Positions 39,838-50,900 of a DNA stretch of 64,000 bases are shown here, one piece after another. Position numbers and translations under genes: made by a program. The stretch covers positions 558,001 to 622,000 of the forward strand of contig NZ_CANMAA010000001.1 of the NCBI RefSeq assembly GCF_947495735.1, in the 5' to 3' direction. The notes beneath the pieces were generated by a model, which did not search any database, was not told the DNA's origin, and saw only the letters and a program-made list of their open reading frames with translations. The number at the start of each line of letters is the position of its first letter. Within the stretch, counting starts at the first letter, position 1. Source of the stretch: an uncultured Pseudokineococcus sp. (GTDB taxonomy: Bacteria > Actinomycetota > Actinomycetes > Actinomycetales > Quadrisphaeraceae).

Positions 39838-39859
39838 GGCGCCTCGAGCGCTGAGGTGA

Positions 39860-39889
39860 GGGGCGGGCCGGCGCGAGCCGGCCCGCCCC
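39860..39889 (+). terminator. perfect 13-bp stem, GCGA tetraloop
   Basis: GGGGCGGGCCGGC-GCGA-GCCGGCCCGCCCC. Confidence 0.85.
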
Positions 39890-40118
39890 GCACCTGCCGG
39901 GTGCTGACGCCCGCGGACGACGCCGGAGACGCCCCGCGGACCCCACCCCGGCGAGACCACCGGAGAGCTCCGGGGCCGGCGCGCGGCGCAGGCCCGGACC
40001 ACGAGGACGACCCACGTCTCCTCGGCGGGGTGCGAGTTCGCCGGTGAGCACCGACCGAGGTCGTGCATGCTGGCGCAGCGGCCCGTCCGGGCTGCGGCGA
40101 ACCCAGGAAGGGACACCC

Positions 40119-40922
40119 ATGCACCGCACCGCACCCCGCGTCGTCGTCGCGGCCACCACGGCGGCCGTGGCGGCCGTCGTCTCCGCGGGACCGGCCCTCG
40201 CCGCCCCCGGTTCCTACGACGTCTACCTGGCAGATCCCCAGGACCGCAGCCGGTCCGTCTTCGAGAACGACGTCGGCACCATCGACGATGACGCGGTGCC
40301 GCTCTTGTGCGACATCAGCGACCTGGACGACGGTGCGATCGTCTACGGCTTCTCGGAAGGCCGCTGGTTCGTCGCGTCCACCGACGGGGAGGTGTCCTTC
40401 GGCCGCGCGGGCGACGAGCCGCTCTGCGGCAGCTGGGGTCTCGCCGAGGACGGCGCCCCGGCCCAGGACACGTTCGCCGTGCGCCGGGGGAACCGGTTCT
40501 TCCTGTCCGCGGAGCCGTTCGCCGACACCCGGGGCCGCGCGGCCACGTCCTTCGCCTTCGGCCGGGCGAGCGACCAGGCGCTGGTCGGCGACTGGGACGG
40601 GGACGGGGTCGACACGATCGCCCTGCGCCGGGGGAACGAGATCCACTTCGCCTCCGACAACGTCGACGGCGGAGGTGGGGTCAGCGTCTCGAGCTTCGGT
40701 CGGGCGTCGGACGTCGCCGTGGCGGGTGACTTCACCGAGGCGGGCCGCGACACCGTCGCCGTGCGCCGGAGCAGCACCTTCTTCGTCAGTGCCGGCGAGC
40801 CGGGTGGGCGCCTGAGCAGCTCGCTCACCTTCCAGTACGGGCGCTCGACCGACATCCCCGTCGCCGGGGGCCCCTTCCGGGACGAGGGCGACTTCCTCGG
40901 CGTGGTCCGGGTCGAGAGATGA
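40119..40922 (+). CDS. secreted FG-GAP/VCBS-like repeat protein, tandem paralog of 39034-39837
   Basis: Near-identical signal peptide MHRTAPRVVVAATTAAVAAVVSAGPALAAPG; LVGDWDGDGVDTIALRRGNEIHFASDNVDGGGGVS. Confidence 0.85.
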   Translation: MHRTAPRVVVAATTAAVAAVVSAGPALAAPGSYDVYLADPQDRSRSVFENDVGTIDDDAVPLLCDISDLDDGAIVYGFSEGRWFVASTDGEVSFGRAGDEPLCGSWGLAEDGAPAQDTFAVRRGNRFFLSAEPFADTRGRAATSFAFGRASDQALVGDWDGDGVDTIALRRGNEIHFASDNVDGGGGVSVSSFGRASDVAVAGDFTEAGRDTVAVRRSSTFFVSAGEPGGRLSSSLTFQYGRSTDIPVAGGPFRDEGDFLGVVRVER

Positions 40923-40927
40923 GGTGC

Positions 40928-40960
40928 AGGGGCGGGGCCGGCAGGAGCCGGCCCGCCCCT
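40928..40960. terminator. GC hairpin after the second paralog, similar to 39860-39889
   Basis: aggggcggggccggc-agga-gccggcccgcccct, one bulge. Confidence 0.75.
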
Positions 40961-41826
40961 CACCGTCCGGCGACGACGCCCAGCAGGTACTCGCCGTACC
41001 CGCTCTTGCGCAGGGGCTCGGCGAGCGCCGTCAGCTGGGCGTCGTCGATCCACCCCTCGCGCCAGGCGATCTCCTCGATGCAGCCGATCTTGTAGCCCTG
41101 CCGGGCCTCGACCACCTGGACGAACTCCGAGGCCGACATCATGTCGGCCACCGTGCCCGTGTCGAGCCAGGCCGTCCCGCGCTCGAGCACCGACACCGTG
41201 AGGTCCCCGCGCTGCAGGTAGGCGTCGTTGACGGCGGTGATCTCGAGCTCGCCGCGGGCGCTGGGGCGGATGCCGCGGGCGATGTCGACGACGTCGGCGT
41301 CGTAGAAGTAGAGGCCGGGGACGGCGAAGGAGCTCTTGGGCTCCGAGGGCTTCTCCTCCAGGGACAGCACACGTCCGTCGTCGGCGAACTCGACGACGCC
41401 GTAGGCCCGCGGGTTGCTCACGTGGTAGGCGAAGACGTGCCCGCCGCGGACGTCCGTGAGCCGCTTGAGGGCGGTGCCCAGGCCGGTGCCGTAGAAGATG
41501 TTGTCGCCGAGGACGAGGGCGACGGGCTGGTCGCCGATGAAGTCCGCCCCGATGAGGAACGCCTGGGCCAGGCCCTCGGGCTTCGGCTGCACGGCGTAGG
41601 AGATCTCCATGCCGAGCTCGGAGCCGTCGCCGAGGAGCCGGCGGAAGGCGTCGGAGTCCTCCGGTGTGGTGATGACCAGCACCTCGCGGATCCCCGCCAT
41701 CATCAGCGTGGACAGCGGGTAGTAGATCATCGGCTTGTCGAACACGGGCATCAGCTGCTTGCTGATCGCACGGGTGATGGGCCACAGGCGCGTGCCGGTG
41801 CCACCGGCCAGGATGATCCCTCGCAT
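40960..41826 (-). CDS. rmlA: glucose-1-phosphate thymidylyltransferase
   Basis: [70 protein letters not shown]. Confidence 0.97.
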   Translation of the reverse strand: MRGIILAGGTGTRLWPITRAISKQLMPVFDKPMIYYPLSTLMMAGIREVLVITTPEDSDAFRRLLGDGSELGMEISYAVQPKPEGLAQAFLIGADFIGDQPVALVLGDNIFYGTGLGTALKRLTDVRGGHVFAYHVSNPRAYGVVEFADDGRVLSLEEKPSEPKSSFAVPGLYFYDADVVDIARGIRPSARGELEITAVNDAYLQRGDLTVSVLERGTAWLDTGTVADMMSASEFVQVVEARQGYKIGCIEEIAWREGWIDDAQLTALAEPLRKSGYGEYLLGVVAGR

Positions 41827-41854
41827 GGGCTCGGACGCTACCGTGAGCGCCGCC

Positions 41855-42901
41855 ATGGACCCCGCTGACACCGCCGAGCACCGCACCCGTCCTCGGGCCG
41901 CTGCGGCCCCCGCCGTCTCCGTCGTGATGACGGTGCTGGACGAGGCGCGCCACCTCGAGGAGAGCGTCGGCAGGGCGCTGGCCCAGGACTACGACGGCGA
42001 CCTCGAGGTCGTGGTCGCCGTCGGCCGCAGCTCCGACGGCACCCGCGAGGTCGCCGACCGCCTGGCCGCGGTCGGGGGAGGACGCGTCGTCGTCGTCGAG
42101 AACCCCGACCCCCGCGGCGCCACGCCGGCGGGGCTGAACGCCGCGGTCGCGCGCGCCCGCCACGACGTGCTCGTGCGCGTGGACGGCCACTCGATGCTCC
42201 CCCCGGGGTACGTGGCCTCCGCGGTCGAGTCGCTCCTCGCGACGGGCGCGGACAACGTCGGGGGGGTGATGGCGGCCGAGGGCAGCACGTGGTTCGAGGC
42301 CGTCGTCGCGCGCGCCATGACGACCAAGCTCGGCGTGGGCAGCGCGCCCTTCCACACCGGCGGGTCCGCCGGGCCGGCGGAGTCGGTCTACCTCGGCGTC
42401 TTCCGCCGGAGCGCGCTGGAGCGGGTGGGCGGCTACGACGAGCACTACCTGCGCGCGCAGGACTGGGAGCTCAACCACCGGCTGCGCAGCACCGGCGGGC
42501 TCGTGTGGTTCGACCCGCGGCTGCGCGTGTCCTACCGGCCCCGCTCGACGCCGCAGGCGCTGGCGCGGCAGTACTTCCACTACGGGCGCTGGCGCCGGGC
42601 CATCGTGCGGCGGGACGCGACCACCGTCTCGCCGCGGTACCTGGCGCCGCCGGTCGCCGTCCTCGGGGCGCTGGCCGGTGCGGTCGTGGGCGTGCGCTGG
42701 CGGCCCGCCCTGCTGCTCCCCGGCGGCTACGCGGCGCTGCTCGTGGGCGGCGGCGCGCTCCTCGGCGGCGGCCTCGGGGTGCGCGGGCGGCTCGCGCTCG
42801 CCGGGGTGTACGGCCTCATGCACGTGTCCTGGGGGACGGGCTTCCTCACGAGCCCGCGGCGGCTCGCGCGCGCCCCCGAGCCGGGGACCCGCACCGGCTG
42901 A
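41855..42901 (+). CDS. GT2 family glycosyltransferase with C-terminal TM segments
   Basis: [71 protein letters not shown]. Confidence 0.92.
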   Translation: MDPADTAEHRTRPRAAAAPAVSVVMTVLDEARHLEESVGRALAQDYDGDLEVVVAVGRSSDGTREVADRLAAVGGGRVVVVENPDPRGATPAGLNAAVARARHDVLVRVDGHSMLPPGYVASAVESLLATGADNVGGVMAAEGSTWFEAVVARAMTTKLGVGSAPFHTGGSAGPAESVYLGVFRRSALERVGGYDEHYLRAQDWELNHRLRSTGGLVWFDPRLRVSYRPRSTPQALARQYFHYGRWRRAIVRRDATTVSPRYLAPPVAVLGALAGAVVGVRWRPALLLPGGYAALLVGGGALLGGGLGVRGRLALAGVYGLMHVSWGTGFLTSPRRLARAPEPGTRTG

Positions 42902-42937
42902 GGCCGCCGCCCGGCGGACCCGCCGCCGCGCCCCGTC

Positions 42938-44044
42938 CTACCTGGCGTCGGCCCAGCGCCGGAGCTGGTCGACGAAGCGCGCGCCGTCCAGGCGCCAGTC
43001 GAGCTCGGCGAGGGCGTGCGCGCGCCCGGCCTGCGCCAGGGCGCTGCGCCGCACCGCGTCCCGCCGCAGGTCGCGCACCACCGCGGCCGCCGCGGCCGGG
43101 TCCTCGAAGGGGACGACGACGCCGCAGCCGGCGCGCTCGACGAGCTCCACGGCGGCGCGCGTCGGCGTCGTCACCACGGGCAGGCCGTGCGCCATGTACT
43201 CCATGACCTTCGTCGGTCGCGAGTGCGCGTAGTTGGGCTCGTCGTGGAGCAGCGACAGGCCCGCGAGCGCCCCGGGCAGCCCGGCCAGCGCCTCGTCGTT
43301 GGGGACGAAGCCCCGCCACCGGACGTGCCCGGCGTCGTGGGCCCGCTGCAGGTGCTCGCGCACGTCGCCGTCCGCCGGGCCCACGACCTCGACCTCGACC
43401 TCGCCCGCGAGCAGGCGCCCGAGCTCCACCAGGTCGAGCCCTCCCCGGGCCCCGGTGACGCGGCCCAGGTAGACCACCCGGTCCGCCCCCGGCGCGGGGA
43501 GGTCCTCGTGCGGCACGAGCACGCTGTTGGGCACCACCGGGTGCTCGCGCCCGAAGCGCTCCCGGTAGCCGGTCTCGGCGAGCGTCAGCCGCACGCCGCG
43601 CTCGGCCAGGCGCTCGGCGCCGCGGACGACCGCCGGCAGCAGCCGGCGCAGCGGCGCCGGCAGCCAGGCCTTCATCGACAGGGCGGCGGCCGTGTCCTCG
43701 TGCACGTCCCAGACGACGACCGTGCCCCGCGGCCGCGGGAGGACCGCGAGGAGGAGCTCGGGGTCGTGCAGGAGCACGACGTCGTGGTGCGGCCCCCGCT
43801 CGCGCAGGACGCGGCGGGCGGCCAGGGCGGCACGGGCGCGCCGACGCCCGACGGCCCGCGGCAGGTCCACGGGCTCGACCCCGGGTGGCGGGGTGCGCCC
43901 GTACGCGGTGAAGGGGGCTGCGTAGGTGACCTCGCAGCCGCCCTCGAGCAGGGACACCAGCTGGCGGTGCCGGACCCGCGCGTCCTCCGGGTCGTGCACC
44001 ACCGTGACGACGAGGACCCGCAGCGCCCGGGCGGCGGTCGTCAC
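42938..44044 (-). CDS. GT4 family glycosyltransferase
   Basis: VLVVTVVHDPEDARVRHRQLVSLLEGGCEVTYAAPF, RVVYLGRVTGARGGLDLVELGRLL, RPTKVMEYMAHGLPVVTTPTRAAVELVERAGCGVVV. Confidence 0.92.
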   Translation of the reverse strand: MTTAARALRVLVVTVVHDPEDARVRHRQLVSLLEGGCEVTYAAPFTAYGRTPPPGVEPVDLPRAVGRRRARAALAARRVLRERGPHHDVVLLHDPELLLAVLPRPRGTVVVWDVHEDTAAALSMKAWLPAPLRRLLPAVVRGAERLAERGVRLTLAETGYRERFGREHPVVPNSVLVPHEDLPAPGADRVVYLGRVTGARGGLDLVELGRLLAGEVEVEVVGPADGDVREHLQRAHDAGHVRWRGFVPNDEALAGLPGALAGLSLLHDEPNYAHSRPTKVMEYMAHGLPVVTTPTRAAVELVERAGCGVVVPFEDPAAAAAVVRDLRRDAVRRSALAQAGRAHALAELDWRLDGARFVDQLRRWADAR

Positions 44045-44814
44045 CGGGTCGAGTCCTTGTACGCGGGCAGCACCTCGTCGACGGGGCCGTCGGCCCGCAG
44101 CTGCCCGTGGTCGATCCACAGGGCCCGGTCGCACGTCTGCTGGATGGAGCCCATCGAGTGGCTGACGAGGAAGACGGTGCCCGCGCGCTCGCGGAGCTCG
44201 CGGATGCGCTGCTCGCTCCGCCGGCGGAACTCGGCGTCCCCCACGGCCAGCGCCTCGTCGACGAGGAGGACGCGGTGCTCCGCGGAGGCGGCGATCGCGA
44301 AGCGGAGCCTCGCGCCCATCCCGGACGAGTAGGTCGCCATCGGCAGGTCGATGGCCTCGCCGACGCCCGAGAACTCGACGATGTCGTCGTAGCGCTCGCG
44401 CACCTCGTCGGGGTCCATCCCGAGCGCGAGACCGCCCAGGATGACGTTCCGCTCGCCGGAGAGGTCGTTGATCAGGGCCGCGTTCACGCCGAGCAGGGTG
44501 GGCTGCCCGTCCGCGTAGACGGCGCCGCGGGTCGGCGTCGCGAGCCCGGCGACCGCCCGCAGCAGCGTGCTCTTGCCCGATCCGTTGTGGCCGACCACCC
44601 CGATGCTCTCGCCCTCGTGGGCGGTGAAGCTCACCCCGCGCAGGGCGTGGACGACGCGGGATCGGCGCAGCGCGCCGCGGCGCTGCGCGACCCCCCTCGC
44701 CCGGTCGGCGCGCCGGCCGCCCGCCAGGACGGTGTAGTCGACGTGCAGGTCGTCCACGACCACGGTCGGTCGCCGGCCGGCGACCTCCGGGGCCGGTGCC
44801 GTCGGCTCACTCAC
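44041..44814 (-). CDS. ABC transporter ATP-binding protein, polysaccharide/teichoic acid exporter type (Wzt/TagH-like)
   Basis: VVDDLHVDYTV, SIGVVGHNGSGKSTLLRAVAGLATPTRGAVYADG, MATYSSGMGARLRFAIA, VLLVDEALAVGDAEFRRRS. Confidence 0.95.
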   Translation of the reverse strand: MSEPTAPAPEVAGRRPTVVVDDLHVDYTVLAGGRRADRARGVAQRRGALRRSRVVHALRGVSFTAHEGESIGVVGHNGSGKSTLLRAVAGLATPTRGAVYADGQPTLLGVNAALINDLSGERNVILGGLALGMDPDEVRERYDDIVEFSGVGEAIDLPMATYSSGMGARLRFAIAASAEHRVLLVDEALAVGDAEFRRRSEQRIRELRERAGTVFLVSHSMGSIQQTCDRALWIDHGQLRADGPVDEVLPAYKDSTR

Positions 44815-45667
44815 GGCCGTACCTCTCCTCGGCGCGCCAGAAGAACAGGTACCCGAGGACCAGGACGACGAGGGCCCAGCCGACCCCCAGCCACCACGTC
44901 GACCCGTCGACGGCCTGGCCCTCGACCAGAGCCCCTCTGGACAGCGCGATGTAGACGTGCACCGGGTTGAGCAGCGCCACCACCTCGACGGCACGGGGGA
45001 GGCCGACGCGGTCGACGGCGTAGAAGATCCCGCTCGTGTAGAAGAGCAGCCGGGTGACGAAGGGCAGCAGCTGGGTGATGTCGCGGATGTGCAGCGTCGC
45101 CCGCGCCGCGATCATCGCGACGCCCGCGCTGAAGGTGGCCAGCAGCAGCAGCGCCGGCAGCAGACCGAGCCAGCGCAGCCCCACCGGCTCGCCGAAGACG
45201 ACGCAGATGACGGCGGCGACCACCATCATCGGCCCGAGGGCGAGCAGCTGCTGGAGCACCGAGGCCAGGGGCAGGAGCGCCCTCGGGAACCGCAGGGTCC
45301 GCACGAGGCCGAGGTTGCCGGTGATCGCCTTGGCCCCGTCGTTGAGGCACCCGCTGAAGAACTGGAAGACGAAGATGCCCACGACGAGGAACGGCACGAA
45401 GTTGTCCGGCCGCGTGCCGGCCGGGAGCAGCAGGCCGAAGACCAGCCCGTAGACGGCGGCGTTGAGCAGGGGCCGGATGACGACCCAGGCCATGCCGAGC
45501 CGGGTGCCCTCGTTCGTCGCGCGGAAGCGCGACCGCGCGAGCTCCACGAGCAGCGCCCGCCGCTCCCACAGGTCCCGCGAGTAGTCGACGAGCGGGGGGC
45601 GACCGCCCAGGCGCGGCAGGCCCGCGCGCCGGGCGACCTCCGCGGCCGGGACCTGCTCACCCGTCAC
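44807..45667 (-). CDS. ABC transporter permease, polysaccharide exporter (Wzm-like)
   Basis: Six-TM ABC-2 type: YSRDLWERRALLVELARSRFRATNEGTRLGMAWVVIRPLLNAAVYGLVFG, coupled to the ATPase gene. Confidence 0.94.
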   Translation of the reverse strand: MTGEQVPAAEVARRAGLPRLGGRPPLVDYSRDLWERRALLVELARSRFRATNEGTRLGMAWVVIRPLLNAAVYGLVFGLLLPAGTRPDNFVPFLVVGIFVFQFFSGCLNDGAKAITGNLGLVRTLRFPRALLPLASVLQQLLALGPMMVVAAVICVVFGEPVGLRWLGLLPALLLLATFSAGVAMIAARATLHIRDITQLLPFVTRLLFYTSGIFYAVDRVGLPRAVEVVALLNPVHVYIALSRGALVEGQAVDGSTWWLGVGWALVVLVLGYLFFWRAEERYGRE

Positions 45668-46926
45668 AGGCGCACCACCGACGCCGCGGCGGGGGCCCTG
45701 CCGCTCGTGTCCAGCACGGTCCGCGCCGCGCGGCACAGCGCCGGCAGGTCCAGGCGGGAGTGCGGCTGCAGCAGGACGACGACGTCCGCGCTCGAGGCGG
45801 CCTCGAGGAGGTCGTCGTGGTGGGGGACGACGACGTCGCGCACCCGCAGGGTCGGGACCAGCGGGTCGTGGTGGGCCACGTCCGCGCCGAGCGCGAGCAG
45901 CGCAGCCGCCAGCCCGAGGGCCGGCGACTCGCGCTGGTCGGCGACGTCCGCCTTGTACGTGGTCCCCACGAGCAGGACCTTCGCGCCGCGCGCTGCTCGC
46001 GACCGGTCGTTGAGCAGGTCCTGGACCCGCCGGGCGACGTAGCCCGGCATCGACTGGTTGATCTCCTGCGCGAGCTCGACGGAGCGGAAGGGGTAGCCCA
46101 GCTGGGCGCGCACCGCGGACGACAGGTACGTGGGGTCGATCGGGATGCAGTGACCGCCGACGCCCGGGCCCGGGCGGAAGGCCTGGAAGCCGAACGGCTT
46201 GGTCGAGGCGCAGCGGACGACGTCCCAGATGTCGATGCCGAGCTCGTGGCAGAACTTGGCCGTCTCGTTGACCAGGGCGATGTTGACGTGCCGGTAGGTG
46301 TTCTCGAGCAGCTTGGACATCTCCGCCTCGCGGGTCGACCGCGCCACCACCACCTCGTCCACGAGACGGCCGTACAGGGCCTGCGCCCGCTCGGCGCAGG
46401 CGGGGGTGGACCCGCCGACGACCTTGGGGGTGTTGCGGAAGCGGTGGACGGCGTTGCCCGGGTCGATGCGCTCGGGCGAGAACGCCAGGTGGACGTCCTC
46501 GCCGACCACGAGGCCGGTCGCCTCGAGCCTGCTGCGCACCAGGGTGTCCGTCGTCCCGGGCGCGGTGGTCGACTCCAGCACCACGAGCTGGCCGCGGTGC
46601 AGGTGCTGCGCGACCGCGTCCACCGCGGCCTCGACGGCCCGCAGGTCCGGCCCGCCCTCCTCCGACAGCGGCGTCGGCACGCAGATCACGACGGCAGCGG
46701 CCCCGGACAGGACGGAGGCGTCCGACGTGGCGCGGAAGCCGCCCCGGAGCATCTCGGCGAGGTCGGCGTCGCTGAGGTCGTCGACGTGGGAGCGGCCGGC
46801 GGTGAGGCCCTCGACGACGGCCGGCGACGTGTCGAGCCCGACGACGCCGAGGCCGGCCCGCACCGCCTCCTGGGCGAGGGGCATCCCCACGTAGCCGAGG
46901 CCGATGACGGCCAGGTCGTCGCTCAC
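45664..46926 (-). CDS. nucleotide-sugar (UDP-glucose/UDP-ManNAc type) dehydrogenase
   Basis: LAVIGLGYVGMPLAQEAVRAGLGVVGLDTS, ESTTAPGTTDTLVRSRLE, FSPERIDPGNAVHRFRNTPKVVGG, GPGVGGHCIPIDPTYL. Confidence 0.94.
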   Translation of the reverse strand: MSDDLAVIGLGYVGMPLAQEAVRAGLGVVGLDTSPAVVEGLTAGRSHVDDLSDADLAEMLRGGFRATSDASVLSGAAAVVICVPTPLSEEGGPDLRAVEAAVDAVAQHLHRGQLVVLESTTAPGTTDTLVRSRLEATGLVVGEDVHLAFSPERIDPGNAVHRFRNTPKVVGGSTPACAERAQALYGRLVDEVVVARSTREAEMSKLLENTYRHVNIALVNETAKFCHELGIDIWDVVRCASTKPFGFQAFRPGPGVGGHCIPIDPTYLSSAVRAQLGYPFRSVELAQEINQSMPGYVARRVQDLLNDRSRAARGAKVLLVGTTYKADVADQRESPALGLAAALLALGADVAHHDPLVPTLRVRDVVVPHHDDLLEAASSADVVVLLQPHSRLDLPALCRAARTVLDTSGRAPAAASVVRL

Positions 46927-47101
46927 TCGCTTCCTCTCCGCCGGGTCCCGGCGCCCGGGGACGCTCGTCGCATGGTGCTGGGGCGGTCCGCCCACGGCAG
47001 TGCGGGAGTCTGCCACCACGCCGCCACCACGAGGCGCACCGCCACCCGCGGCGACCTCGCCTACGATGCGTGGCCTCCCCTCACCCAGGTGGTGCTCCTC
47101 C

Positions 47102-47989
47102 ATGCCCTCAGCCGCGCTCCTCGCCCACAGCGACCCCCACGGCCTGGTCGCCCCCCACGTCCTGCGCCACCTGAGCGCGCTGGCGGAGGTGGTCGACCGC
47201 GTCGTCGTCGTCAGCTCCTCGCCGCTGCGCCCGGAGGCGGAGCGCGAGCTGGCGCTCCACGGCGAGCTCGTGCGGGACGTCGACGCCCTCGGGGAGTGGT
47301 CGCTGTGGCGCACCGGGATCGAGCACCTGGGCGACCAGCGCGCCCTGGACCGCGTCGTCCTCGCCGACGAGGGGCTGGTGGGCCCGCTGCGCCCCCTCCC
47401 GGACGTGCTCGGCCCCCCGCGCCCGGGGGCGCTGCGCGGGGTCACGGCGTCGGGCCCGCACCTGTCGCGCCACCTGCTCGACGTCGGCGGCGACGTCCTG
47501 CGCTCGGGGCCCCTCCGCGCGTTCTGGACCGGGGTCGGGAGCGGGCTGCGGGCCGCCGCGGCGCCGCAGCTGCTCGAGCGCAACCTCAGCCGCGCCGCAG
47601 CGGCGTCCGGCTGGCAGGTGGAGCCCCTGTTCCTCCCGAGCGGGCGGGACCGGCTGCGGACGCGGGGGCGCGCGCTGCGCCGCGAGCTGGGGCGCGCCGT
47701 CACCAGGACCGGCGAGAGGCGGGCCGAGGCCCTGAGGTCGGTGCGGCACCCGCCGGTGCGGCTGCTCGACCCGGCCGCGGTGTGCTGGTACCGAGCGCTG
47801 GACGGCGCGCTGCCCTACGTGCGGCTGGACGTCCTGGTCGAGGACCCCGAGGGGGTGGGGCGGCGGCGCATGCTGTCGGCCCTGGAGCAGGCCCAGCCCG
47901 GGGCCATGGCGGGAGTCCGCGCCCACCTGGCGCGCGTCGCGCCGGAGGACCCCGCGCGCCGGGGCGCACGCCGGGGGGTCGCGGCGTGA
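47102..47989 (+). CDS. RgpF-like (rhamnan synthesis F) family protein
   Basis: LLAHSDPHGLVAPHVLRHLSALAEVVDRVVVVSSSPL...ERELALHGELVRDVDALGEWSLWRTGIEHLG. Confidence 0.75.
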   Translation: MPSAALLAHSDPHGLVAPHVLRHLSALAEVVDRVVVVSSSPLRPEAERELALHGELVRDVDALGEWSLWRTGIEHLGDQRALDRVVLADEGLVGPLRPLPDVLGPPRPGALRGVTASGPHLSRHLLDVGGDVLRSGPLRAFWTGVGSGLRAAAAPQLLERNLSRAAAASGWQVEPLFLPSGRDRLRTRGRALRRELGRAVTRTGERRAEALRSVRHPPVRLLDPAAVCWYRALDGALPYVRLDVLVEDPEGVGRRRMLSALEQAQPGAMAGVRAHLARVAPEDPARRGARRGVAA

Positions 47990-50900
47990 TCGACCTGCGC
48001 ACCGTCCTGCGACGGGCCGCCGCGGCGTCGGGCTCGGCGCGGCCCGCGGTCAAGGGCGCCTACCGCGCGAGCTCCGCCGCGGACGTCCTCCGCAGCGGCC
48101 TCGTCGACCGCGCCTGGTACCAGCTCCAGGCGGGCAGGACCTTCGACTCCGACGCCTCCGCCGCGGCGCACTACGTCCTGCGCGGGCGCTTCGCGGGGCT
48201 GAGCCCCTGCCCGCTGTTCGAGCCGGAGTGGTACCTGCCGCAGACCTGGCGGGAGGCGGACCGCGACCCGCTGGCCACCTACCTGCGGCACGGGGCCGGG
48301 GCGCGCGTGTCGCCGCACCCCCTGTTCGAGCCGGACGCCTGGCTCGCGGAGCACCCGGAGGCCGCGGAGCACCCGGTCGGGGCCCTGGGCCACTTCCTCG
48401 CGGTGGCCGACCGCGGGACCGAGCTGCCGGTGCCGGCCGAGGTGCGGCGCTCGCGCGAGCGCGCGGGCCTGCCGCCGCTGCGGTACGGCGACCTGCTGGA
48501 CCGCGTCGCGGGGGCGATGAGGGAGCGCGCCGCCGGGGAGCGGGTGCGCACGGCGCCGCGCGTCAGCTCCTCGCACGACTGGGCCGCGGACGCGGCGCAC
48601 GTGGCCGCGGCCGCGGCCGCCCCGCTGCCGAGCGCCCCTCCGGGCTCGCCGCTCGTGAGCGTGGTGATGCCGGTCTACGACCGGGCGACCACGGTGGTCG
48701 CCGCGATCGCCTCGCTGCAGGCGCAGACGACGGACGACTGGGAGCTCGTGGTCGTCGACGACGGCTCGACGGACGGCACCGGCGCCGTGCTCGCCGAGCT
48801 CGCCGCCGAGGACCCGCGGATCGTCGTCGTGCCGGGCGAGCACGTCGGGATCTCGGTGTCCCGCAACCTGGCCGCGTCCCGGGCCCGGGGCCGCTACCTC
48901 GCCTTCCTGGACTCCGACAACACCTGGACCCCGCACTTCCTGCGCACGGCCCTGGCCGACCTCGCCGCCGCCGGGGGCGCCGTCGGCTACGCGACGTCGG
49001 AGCTGCGCTCGGCGCGCGGCTCCACCTTCCGCGCCCTGGACGCGCAGGTCGACCACTTCGCGGTCCGCAACCACGTGGACCTCAACGTCCTCGTCGTGGA
49101 GCGCGCGCTCTTCGAGGAGGTCGGCGGGTTCGACGCCTCGCTGCGCCGCACGGTCGACTACGACCTCGTCTGGCGGCTCGGGAAGCGCTCACGCCTGCAC
49201 CACCTCCCCTTCGTCGGGGTGGTCTACGACGACGACGCCCAAGGAGCGGACCGGGTCACGGTGCGGGAGCTGCACTCGTGGAAGGACGTCGTGCGCAGCA
49301 AGCACCTGGTCGACTGGGAGGCGCTGTCGGCGGCCGACCGGGTCGCCGACCGGGTGTCCGCCGTCGTGGTCGTCAGCGGTGACTGGCTGGAGCCGCTCAC
49401 CGCCGCGCGCAGCCTGCTCGCCGCGGCCGACGCCGCGGCCGAGGCCGCTGGTCCCCGGGCCGGGGCCGAGGACGTCGCCGGGCGCCCGTGGCGCGGTGAC
49501 GCCGAGGTCGTCCTGGTCGAGTGGTCGACCCGGCCGTCGGTCGCCAGGCTGCTCGCCGCGGCCTCCCTGGCCGACCCGCGGATCGTCGTCGAGCCGGCGC
49601 CGGACGACGTCCACAGCGCCCTCGGCACCAACCTCGGCCTCGCGCGGGCCACCGGCGACCACGTGCTGCTCCTCGCCCCCGACGCCGTGGTGCCCCCGGG
49701 GGCCGTCGAGGACCTCCTCGGCGTGCTGGCGCAGCCGGGAGTGGCGGCCGCGCAGGCGCTGCTGCTGGAGTGGACCGAGGTGGTGCGCAGCGCGGGGTGG
49801 GTCTTCCCCGAGCGCGGCGTGCTGCCGTCCCCGCTGCTCCACGGGCACCCCCGCGAGGACGCCCGACGGCTCGGGCCCGTGCGGGAGGTGCCGTCCGTCG
49901 ACGGCGGCGCCCTGATGGCCCGGACCGCCGACCTCGTCGCCGTGCGCGGCGCGGACGCCCTCCTCGTCGACGTCCTCTGGGACGCCGACCTCGGGCTCCG
50001 GCTCGCCGCGAGCACGGGCGGGCGGACCGTCGTGGTCACCACCGCGGAGGTGGTCCGGCAGGTGCCGGCGAAGGTGGCGACGCCGGCCCGGCTCGCCGCG
50101 GGGCGGCGGGCCTTCCTCGACCGCTGGTCGGGCCGCGAGCCCGCGGACGGCCGGCCGCTGTGGGAGGCCGCGGGGCTGCGCGTCACCCACTACGCCCCCC
50201 GGTGGGTCAAGGGCGTGCCGCTCCCGCTGCGCGTCCCCGAGCCCGTGGTCAGCCGTCCTCGTGCGCTGGTGGGGTCGGTGCGGGAGGCGGCGCCCCGGCT
50301 GCGCTGGGCCGTGCGCACGGCCACGCCGCCGGGCGTCGAGGGCCTGCACTGGGGGGACCTGCACTTCGCCGAGGCCCTCCAGTCGGCGCTCACCGCCCTC
50401 GGCCAGGAGGTGGTGCTCGACGGGCGCGCCTCGCTGTGGCGCCCCAGCACGCCCCTGGACGACGTCACGCTCTCCATCCGGGGCAAGCTGCCGCTGCCCG
50501 CCCAGCCGGGCGCCGTCAACCTGCTGTGGGTGATCAGCCACCCCGAGATGGTCACCGCCGAGGACGTGGACGGCGTCGACGCCGCCTTCGCCGCCAGCGC
50601 CGTCTGGGCCCGGACGGCCACCGCGGCGTGGGGCCGCGAGGTGCTCCCGCTGCTGCAGGCCACCGACCCGAGCCGCTTCACCCCCGACGCCGCCGAGCCG
50701 GACACGGGCCACCCCGTGCTCTTCGTGGGCAACTCGCGGGGCGTGCACCGGCCGGTGGTCCGCCACCTCGTGGAGGCCGGCGAGGAGCTCGCCGTCTACG
50801 GCGGGGGATGGGAGGGGCGCGTGCCCGCCGGGTTCGTGCGCGGGCTCCGGGTGGCCAACGCCGAGGTACCGGCCTTCTACCGGTCGGCGGGGGTCGTCCT

